From positions 1-5,533 of the forward strand of contig VBDM01000145.1 of NCBI GenBank assembly GCA_005881355.1: DNA of 5,533 bases, read 5' to 3'. Under the pieces are notes generated by a model. It was given only the letters and a program-made list of their open reading frames with translations, had not been told where the DNA came from and made no database searches. This stretch comes from Betaproteobacteria bacterium. GTDB taxonomy: Bacteria; Pseudomonadota; Gammaproteobacteria; Burkholderiales; SG8-39. This document shows, one piece after another, positions 1-4,027 of the stretch (position 1 is its first letter; each line of letters opens with the position of its first letter). The translations under genes were made by a program, and so were the position numbers.

Positions 1-681
1 CTCGCCGGAAAGCGCGTAGCCGAAATTGCCGTCGACCCAGTAGAACACCGACACGCGGTCTTCCTGGCTGAATCGGAAGGCGGTGTCGCGCGGTTCTCCC
101 CTTTGCCTGGACACGTACAGCGTAAGGCGCTGTCCGCGCGCGTCTTGGTACATGAAGTGCGCGACCGGTCCCTGAGGCCCTGAGAGCAGGCGACCGCCCA
201 CCAGCTCGTAGCCGAGCGGCGCGAGTTTCGGCGCTTTCAACGTCGTGCCGAGGCGCCTGGACAGCCATCTCACGAGATGCTCTTCCTCGTCGGCGTTCAC
301 CTCGACGGGATGGCGAACCTCGGGCGAGTACACCACGTGCGCGGTCGCAGCCTGGCGCGCAAGCGACACAGGCACAGTCTGCGGGGTGATTAACATCCCG
401 CGAGCCGTCCAGCCCAACCCGAGCCCGAGCGCGAATATCGCCGCAACCGCCGCGTAGCTCCGCCACGCCGGCGAGCGCACGGCGAGCAGCACCGCCGGCA
501 CGGGCTCGTCGAGCACAGGGTTGTAGAGCGAACGCAGTATCGCGTTCTGCTCGGCGTACGCGCGCAACCGCTCCGCGTCCTCCGGGTGAGAAGCGAGCCA
601 CGCCTCGATTTCGGCCCGAGCGCCCTCGGAGAGCGCGCCGTCGACGTATGCGTGCAGTTCGGCCTCCGTGACAGGCCTCAC
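1..681 (-). CDS. Membrane-anchored anti-sigma factor, partial (C-terminus cut by window edge)
   Basis: This is probably the cognate inhibitor of the adjacent ECF sigma factor, holding it at the inner membrane until a signal arrives. The start is a GTG at 681-679 that overlaps the sigma stop codon (GTGA), with a GAAGG ribosome binding site 7 bases upstream; this tight coupling is typical of sigma/anti-sigma pairs. The frame stays open for 227 codons to the window edge, so the last residues are missing. Residues 1-70 form an acidic helical cytoplasmic domain beginning TEAELHAYVDGAL, resembling the N-terminus of anti-sigma proteins. Residues about 76-97 form one hydrophobic membrane segment rich in Ala, Gly and Leu. 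The rest would be periplasmic and contains a VFYWVDGNFGYALSGE stretch. No cysteine occurs in the visible part, so the zinc-binding His-Cys-Cys motif of many anti-sigma factors is absent. The family call is inferred from architecture and position; the signal is unknown. Confidence 0.85.
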   Translation of the reverse strand, partial: MRPVTEAELHAYVDGALSEGARAEIEAWLASHPEDAERLRAYAEQNAILRSLYNPVLDEPVPAVLLAVRSPAWRSYAAVAAIFALGLGLGWTARGMLITPQTVPVSLARQAATAHVVYSPEVRHPVEVNADEEEHLVRWLSRRLGTTLKAPKLAPLGYELVGGRLLSGPQGPVAHFMYQDARGQRLTLYVSRQRGEPRDTAFRFSQEDRVSVFYWVDGNFGYALSGE

Positions 682-1175
682 TTGACGACCTTCAGCGGCA
701 CCACGGTCTGGCCGCCGAGCAACTGCCGCAAGCGTTCGCGCGCCCGCGACAAGCGCGACATGACCGTCCCGATCGGGATGTCGAGCGCCCGGCCGACCTC
801 CTCGTAGGTCAGCTGCTCCACCGCGACGAGGAACACGACTTCGCGCTGCTCCGGCGAGAGCGACCGCAGCACGCGGTCGACGTCCTGCAGCTCGAGTTGC
901 TCGCCCTGGGTCGCGCGAACCGCGACCGCAGGCACTTCCTCCATCGACTGCTCGATCTCGTAGCGGCGGCGCCTTGCCTGATTTATGAACACGTTATGCA
1001 TGATCGTGAACAGCCACGCTCTCAGGTCGCTCCCCGGGCGCCAGAGATAGAACTTGTTCCAGGCGCGCTCCAGCGTGTCCTGAACCAGATCGTCCGCGAC
1101 ATAGCGGTCGCCGACGAGCGCGCGGGCATAGCGCCGCAGACGGGGGATGTGCTCGGTGATCGAACTTCGGTCCAT
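678..1175 (-). CDS. ECF-family RNA polymerase sigma factor
   Basis: A 165-residue alternative sigma factor of the extracytoplasmic function group, which directs RNA polymerase to a small stress or envelope regulon. Region 2 spans about residues 8-75 and includes the RYARALVGDRYVADDLVQDT core-binding segment and LRAWLFTIMHNVFINQARRR, which contacts the -10 element. After an acidic linker, region 4 spans about residues 100-155, with LSPEQREVVFLVAVEQLTYE and the helix-turn-helix IPIGTVMSRLSRARERL. Length and domain content are normal for the family, and there is no C-terminal extension. The ATG at 1175 is the only sensible start, because an in-frame TAG lies at 1193-1191. It has no good ribosome binding site of its own. 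The gene is co-transcribed with the overlapping anti-sigma gene downstream. The ECF subgroup is not assigned; region 2 recalls the EcfG-like or RpoE2-like style. Confidence 0.95.
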   Translation of the reverse strand: MDRSSITEHIPRLRRYARALVGDRYVADDLVQDTLERAWNKFYLWRPGSDLRAWLFTIMHNVFINQARRRRYEIEQSMEEVPAVAVRATQGEQLELQDVDRVLRSLSPEQREVVFLVAVEQLTYEEVGRALDIPIGTVMSRLSRARERLRQLLGGQTVVPLKVVK

Positions 1176-1286
1176 TTGCTCGGCCGCATTCTAACGCGCC
1201 GCGAGTTTTCGCGGGAACGCCCCTCGCGGCCGACCGCGGAAACGTCGCAATTACCTCGCGTGGAGCGTGAATTTTTCCCATTGCTT

Positions 1287-1293
1287 CCCTCCC
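1287..1293 (-). promoter_or_regulatory. Strong ribosome binding site of an out-of-frame leader ORF
   Basis: GGGAGGG (1293-1287) sits 5 bases before an ATG at 1281-1279. This is a better translation start than the one at the sigma gene. The ATG opens a 95-codon frame ending at 994, which runs through the sigma start in a different frame (offset of 106 bases). Beyond 1175 this frame is just a shadow of the sigma gene, so a conserved protein is unlikely. Translation entering the sigma gene could nevertheless affect its initiation. Confidence 0.4.
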
Positions 1294-1315
1294 AAAAAAG
1301 CAAACCCGCGATACA

Positions 1316-1341
1316 AACGCGCAGATGGGCTCGTTTATTCC
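1316..1341 (-). promoter_or_regulatory. Candidate ECF-type promoter for the sigma/anti-sigma operon
   Basis: Reading leftward, GGAAT (1341-1337) is followed by 17 bases and then CGTT (1319-1316). This is one mismatch from the GGAAC-N16/17-CGTT pattern known for EcfG-type sigma factors, and many ECF promoters have a GGAA-type -35. Transcription would start near 1309, about 135 bases before the sigma ATG and just upstream of a strong ribosome binding site. Autoregulation is common for ECF genes, so the placement makes sense. It remains an inference from a short motif in GC-rich DNA. Confidence 0.35.
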
Positions 1342-1379
1342 GCGGAAACGGGAACGGTCTCCGACATGCCCGTCGGTCG

Positions 1380-1406
1380 GGGCGTGTAAACACGGGCCGC
1401 ACGCCC
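1380..1406. repeat. Inverted repeat downstream of the cytochrome c4 gene
   Basis: A perfect 7-base inverted repeat, GGGCGTG (1380-1386) and CACGCCC (1400-1406), separated by 13 bases. A shorter alternative, CGTG-TAAA-CACG, is nested in it (1383-1394). It lies about 70 bases beyond the cytochrome stop. A role in transcript ending or 3' stability is possible, but the T-tract of an intrinsic terminator is missing on both strands. Confidence 0.4.
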
Positions 1407-1472
1407 GCTATTCCGTGGAGGCGCGGAGGCGGGAATTGAAGGCAGCGGAGACTTTCTCGCCGAGCGCGACGC

Positions 1473-2114
1473 TCAGCGAAGGCCCGCGATGTAGTCGTCG
1501 ACCGCGCGGATCTCGGGATCGCCCATCTTCGCGGCAATCGCCTGCATCATCCTGCTCGCGTCGTTCCTGCGTTCGCCGACGCGGAACGCTTTCAATTGCG
1601 CTTCGGTGTACTCGGCGTATTGCCCCGCCAGACGCGGGTACTGCGCCGGGAGGCCCGCTCCGTTCGGGCCGTGACAAGCGGCGCACGCAGGAAGTCCCTT
1701 CGAAGCATCCCCGCCGCGCCAGATTTTTCTGCCGAGTTCGAGCGCGTCCTTGCTCTTCAACGCACCCGGCTTGGTCCGCTGCGCGGCGTAATACGCGGCG
1801 ACATCGCGCATGTCCTCGAGGGAAAGAGCGGAAACCATGCCTCCCATGATCGGGTTTTCCCGCTCCGCCTTTTTCCCGGATGCCGGCTTGAAATTGGCGA
1901 GTTGCTTCTGCAGGTATTCCGGAATCTGACCGGCGAGCTTTGGATTGGCGGGGGTCGGACTGTTGCCGTCGGCACCGTGGCACGCCGCGCAAATCTTGTT
2001 GGCGATGCTCTGGCCCTTGGCTGGATCGGCTTTGGCGGGCTCGGCGGCGCCGACGGAAAAATGGGAGAAGCCGGCGCAAATCCAAAAACCCAAAAGCGCC
2101 AAAGCTCGTTTCAT
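1473..2114 (-). CDS. Diheme cytochrome c4
   Basis: A periplasmic electron carrier of 213 residues, probably passing electrons from the bc1 complex to terminal oxidases, as cytochrome c4 proteins generally do. Residues 1-24 are a Sec signal peptide (MKRAL, a hydrophobic core, then cleavage near VGAA). Two homologous cytochrome domains follow. Heme site 1 is CAACH at residues 42-46, with a candidate axial methionine at 90 or 93. Heme site 2 is CAACH at residues 144-148, with a candidate methionine at 189 or 190. KLAGQ and RLAGQ after each heme site mark the internal duplication. The ATG at 2114 is chosen over an upstream start at 2162 because it has a GGGAGG ribosome binding site and begins the signal peptide exactly. 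The gene is divergent from engB and needs heme plus reduced cysteines, linking it functionally to hemB and dsbD nearby. Confidence 0.93.
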   Translation of the reverse strand: MKRALALLGFWICAGFSHFSVGAAEPAKADPAKGQSIANKICAACHGADGNSPTPANPKLAGQIPEYLQKQLANFKPASGKKAERENPIMGGMVSALSLEDMRDVAAYYAAQRTKPGALKSKDALELGRKIWRGGDASKGLPACAACHGPNGAGLPAQYPRLAGQYAEYTEAQLKAFRVGERRNDASRMMQAIAAKMGDPEIRAVDDYIAGLR

Positions 2115-2148
2115 GCAGTTTCCTCCCGTGAATCTTCGCTCGAAAGGC

Positions 2149-2157
2149 TGATATTCT
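2149..2157 (+). promoter_or_regulatory. Candidate extended -10 promoter of engB
   Basis: TGA-TATTCT (2149-2157) resembles an extended -10 element facing engB. The predicted start near 2164 leaves only about 15 bases before the ATG at 2180 and no clear ribosome binding site, so the transcript would be nearly leaderless. It shares bases with the opposing cytochrome -10. Support is weak and rests on motif and position only. Confidence 0.3.
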
Positions 2158-2161
2158 AGCA
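2153..2161 (-). promoter_or_regulatory. Candidate extended -10 promoter of cytochrome c4
   Basis: Reading leftward, TGC-TAGAAT (2161-2153) matches an extended -10 element of sigma-70 promoters. No good -35 is visible at the usual spacing, which extended -10 promoters can tolerate. The predicted start near 2146 gives a leader of about 31 bases, with GGGAGG placed correctly for the ATG at 2114. Confidence 0.45.
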
Positions 2162-2179
2162 AAACTGATTCCCTTAACT

Positions 2180-2845
2180 ATGTCGCTTTTCCGCAATACG
2201 GCCTTTTTCAAGAGCGCAGCCGAGCTCGCGCATCTCCCGGCGAGTACCCGTGAAATCGCTTTTGCCGGCCGATCGAACGCGGGCAAATCAAGCGCCATCA
2301 ATGCGCTCGCGGGCCGCAGAATCGCATTCGTGAGCAAAACCCCTGGACGCACCCGACTCATCAACTTCTACGCGCTGGGACCGGAGCGATTCGTCGTCGA
2401 TCTTCCCGGCTACGGCTACGCCAAGCTGCCCCAGGCGATGCGCGCACCCTGGGAGAAATTGCTCGGCGCATATCTCCGGAAGCGCGCACCCCTGCGCGGC
2501 CTCACCGTGGTGATGGACGTGCGGCACCCGCTCACCGAGCTCGACCGACGCCTGCTCGAGTGGTTTCGCCCCACCGGAAAGCCGGTGCATATCCTTCTCA
2601 CCAAAGCCGATAAACTGTCGCGGGCTGCCGCGCAGAAAGTCCTGCGCCGAGTCGAAGGAGAAATCGCGGCCCTCGGGCCGAGTATTTCCGTCCAGCTTTT
2701 CTCGAGCCTCAAGAATTCCGGCCTCGAGGAGGCGGCAGCGGTACTCGGAACGTGGCTTGACGCGAGCGCGCCGGCGCCCTCCGCGCCGGCGATGAAAACC
2801 CCCGGCATGACCAGGGGTCGAGAAATAAAAACCCCCGGGCTATAA
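2180..2845 (+). CDS. engB: Ribosome biogenesis GTP-binding protein EngB/YihA/YsxC
   Basis: A 221-residue TRAFAC-class GTPase that assists large ribosomal subunit assembly in the cytoplasm. All G motifs are visible: G1 GRSNAGKSS (residues 30-38), G2 within KTPGRTRLINFY (53-64), G3 DLPGYGYAK (74-82), G4 TKAD (141-144) and G5 SSLK (175-178). The start MSLFRNTAFF matches the N-terminus expected for betaproteobacterial members. There is no obvious ribosome binding site, because the promoter lies close by. The GTPase domain ends near residue 193. The last 26 residues are an Ala/Pro-rich tail followed by two copies of a KTPG motif (206-209 and 217-220), encoded by an imperfect 33-base DNA repeat that also forms hairpins. 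The tail is therefore probably a by-product of a terminator-like sequence and not a functional domain. hemB lies 174 bases downstream in the same direction. Confidence 0.95.
   Translation: MSLFRNTAFFKSAAELAHLPASTREIAFAGRSNAGKSSAINALAGRRIAFVSKTPGRTRLINFYALGPERFVVDLPGYGYAKLPQAMRAPWEKLLGAYLRKRAPLRGLTVVMDVRHPLTELDRRLLEWFRPTGKPVHILLTKADKLSRAAAQKVLRRVEGEIAALGPSISVQLFSSLKNSGLEEAAAVLGTWLDASAPAPSAPAMKTPGMTRGREIKTPGL
2795..2817 (-). terminator. Second, weaker leftward terminator-like hairpin
   Basis: CCCCGG (2800-2805) pairs with CC (2811-2812) and GGGG (2814-2817), with A2813 bulged and a CATGA loop. Read leftward it is followed by G and then TTTT (2798-2795). It is the upstream copy of the tandem repeat and would be a back-up to the stronger hairpin at 2823-2862. 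The stem is short, so confidence is modest. Confidence 0.35.
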
Positions 2846-2849
2846 GGGG
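2795..2849. repeat. Imperfect tandem repeat in the 3' end of engB
   Basis: AAAACCCCCGG occurs at 2795-2805 and again at 2828-2838, exactly 33 bases (11 codons) apart. AGGGG follows each copy (2813-2817 and 2845-2849). Because the spacing is in frame, both copies read KTPG in the EngB tail. Each copy also folds into a hairpin by pairing its C-run with a downstream G-run. A local duplication of one hairpin unit is the simplest explanation. Confidence 0.7.
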
Positions 2850-2862
2850 AATCAGCCCGGGG
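2823..2862 (-). terminator. Leftward-facing intrinsic terminator-like hairpin
   Basis: A perfect 9-base stem, CCCCGGGCT (2833-2841) with AGCCCGGGG (2854-2862), has a 12-base loop and straddles the engB stop codon. Read leftward, the stem is followed by GTTTTTATTT (2832-2823), the classic U-tract of an intrinsic terminator. Read rightward it is followed by GCAAAATGCC, which has no T-run, so it should not stop engB transcription efficiently. The only leftward gene that could feed it is dsbD, about 1.2 kb away across hemB. Confidence 0.6.
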
Positions 2863-3019
2863 CAAAATGCCTTAAGGTTTAAGGCACCCCGCTCAGGGAG
2901 GAGAAGCGGGAGACGACCGAAGTCGCCTAAAGCATAGGAGTGGCGCGCCGCCGGAAAGGTTCCCGCCGCACAGCGTTGCCCGAATAAGCGACTGATCTGT
3001 TTGAAAAAAAGGAGTAATC
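2846..3019 (+). promoter_or_regulatory. Structured leader between engB and hemB
   Basis: These 174 bases hold no protein gene but several complementary segments. TGCCTTAA-GGT-TTAAGGCA (2868-2886) is an 8-base hairpin with a 3-base loop. It is extended by CGGGG (2858-2862) pairing with CCCCG (2887-2891) across a CAAAA bulge. CCCGC (2888-2892) can instead pair with GCGGG (2906-2910). CGAC-CGAA-GTCG (2914-2925) is a tetraloop hairpin. GGAA-AGG-TTCC (2953-2963) forms the tip of a longer imperfect stem (2947-2969). Several helices exclude each other, as in attenuators or riboswitches. I recognise no known riboswitch consensus and no confident hemB promoter, although weak -35-like TTGCCC lies at 2976-2981. 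Confidence 0.4.
3011..3014 (+). promoter_or_regulatory. Ribosome binding site of hemB
   Basis: GGAG (3011-3014) follows a run of seven A residues and lies 5 bases before the ATG at 3020. It fixes this ATG as the hemB start, in agreement with the conserved N-terminal region that begins directly after it. Confidence 0.8.
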
Positions 3020-4027
3020 ATGCAGGTTTACGGCAGCTTTCCCGCGGTGCGCATGCGCCGCATGCGGCGCGACGAATTCTCGCGCCGGTTGATGCGCGAG
3101 CACGTGCTGACCCCGGACGACCTGATCTATCCGGTCTTCGTGGTCGAGGGCAAGGGCCGAACCCAGCCCGTCCCTTCGATGCCGGGGGTGTCGCGTTACA
3201 CGCCCGACAAGCTTTTGCCGGTGGCCGAGCGCTGCCTGAAGCTCGGCGTGCCGGTGATGGCGCTCTTTCCGGCGATCGACCCTTCACTGAAGACCCCGGA
3301 CGGCGCAGAGGCGACCAATCCCGATGGGCTGATCCCGCGGGTGATCGGCGCGCTGAAAAAACGTTTTCCCGAGCTGGGCGTCATGACCGACGTGGCGCTC
3401 GATCCGTATACGAGCCACGGCCAGGACGGGGTGATCGATTCGGGCGGTTACATTCTCAACGACGAGACCCTTGCCATTCTCGAGGAGCAGGCGCTCGTTC
3501 AGGCCGCCGCCGGCGTCGACATCGTCGCGCCCTCCGACATGATGGACGGGCGCATCGGGCGCATCCGATCGGCGCTCGAGGCGAAGGAATTCATCCACAC
3601 GCGCATCATGGCCTATTCGGCAAAATACGCCTCCGGGTTCTACGGCCCGTTCCGCGACGCGGTCGGTTCCGCGGCGAATCTCGGCAAGGGAAACAAATTC
3701 GCCTACCAGATGGACCCCGCCAACAGCGACGAGGCGCTGTGGGAAGTCGGGCTCGACCTGCAGGAAGGGGCGGACATGGTGATGGTGAAGCCGGGCATGC
3801 CCTACCTCGACATCGTCCGGCGCGTCAAGGACGAGTTCAAGGCACCGACTTATGTCTACCAGGTAAGCGGTGAGTACGCGATGCTGAAAGCGGCGTTCAA
3901 GAACGGCTGGTTGAGCGAGAAGCAGTGCGTGATGGAGGCGCTCGTCGGTTTCAAGCGCGCCGGCGCGGACGGCATACTCACCTATTTCGCGCTCGACGCG
4001 GCAGGATGGCTGAAGGAGAGAGGTTAG
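3020..4027 (+). CDS. hemB: Porphobilinogen synthase (delta-aminolevulinic acid dehydratase)
   Basis: A cytoplasmic enzyme of heme biosynthesis that condenses two 5-aminolevulinate molecules into porphobilinogen. The 335-residue length is normal for the family. The two active-site lysines are visible: K202 in AYSAKYAS and K257, the Schiff-base lysine, in MVKPGMPYLD. The metal-site segment reads DVALDPYTSHGQDG (residues 124-137), where zinc enzymes have three cysteines. Here those positions are A126, D128 and D136, the pattern of magnesium-responsive, zinc-free enzymes such as that of Pseudomonas aeruginosa. Further family marks are the SDMMDGRIGRIR segment (172-183) and GEYAML (284-289). The gene follows engB after a 174-base structured leader, and its stop overlaps the stop of convergent dsbD by 4 bases. 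The product feeds heme to cytochromes, including the c4 protein encoded nearby. Confidence 0.97.
   Translation: MQVYGSFPAVRMRRMRRDEFSRRLMREHVLTPDDLIYPVFVVEGKGRTQPVPSMPGVSRYTPDKLLPVAERCLKLGVPVMALFPAIDPSLKTPDGAEATNPDGLIPRVIGALKKRFPELGVMTDVALDPYTSHGQDGVIDSGGYILNDETLAILEEQALVQAAAGVDIVAPSDMMDGRIGRIRSALEAKEFIHTRIMAYSAKYASGFYGPFRDAVGSAANLGKGNKFAYQMDPANSDEALWEVGLDLQEGADMVMVKPGMPYLDIVRRVKDEFKAPTYVYQVSGEYAMLKAAFKNGWLSEKQCVMEALVGFKRAGADGILTYFALDAAGWLKERG

Larger units (their letters stand above)
1176..1472. other. Gene-free spacer between cytochrome c4 and the sigma gene
   Basis: These 297 bases contain no convincing protein gene. They hold the candidate ECF promoter, the strong leader ribosome binding site, and two inverted repeats near the end of the cytochrome gene. 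One repeat is GGGCGTG/CACGCCC (1380-1386 with 1400-1406) and the other is CCGAC/GTCGG (1361-1365 with 1372-1376). Neither is followed by a T-run leftward, so they are not clear intrinsic terminators, although they may mark the cytochrome transcript end. A TTTTTT run lies at 1299-1294 on the minus strand, preceded only by a weak CGCG/CGCG stem. Confidence 0.6.

Noticed and set aside
1294..1320. Intrinsic terminator of cytochrome c4 formed by the TTTTTT run
   Set aside because: The only preceding stem is 4 bases (CGCG/CGCG) and is separated from the T-run by seven bases, so it is too weak to call.
897..1439. A 180-codon plus-strand open frame
   Set aside because: It runs antisense to the well-supported sigma factor and has no recognisable domain or convincing ribosome binding site.
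2115..2162. Longer cytochrome c4 start at 2162
   Set aside because: It would place 16 residues before the signal peptide and overlap the promoter. The ATG at 2114 has a GGGAGG ribosome binding site and a normal signal peptide start.
1408..2364. A 318-codon minus-strand open frame over cytochrome c4 and the start of engB
   Set aside because: It is out of frame with the cytochrome gene, which has a signal peptide and two CAACH motifs, and antisense to the conserved EngB N-terminus. It has no recognisable domain.
2846..3019. A known riboswitch, 6S RNA or signal recognition particle RNA in the hemB leader
   Set aside because: I looked for recalled signatures of cobalamin, glycine, TPP, cyclic-di-GMP, 6S and small SRP RNAs and found none. 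Only generic alternative helices can be supported.
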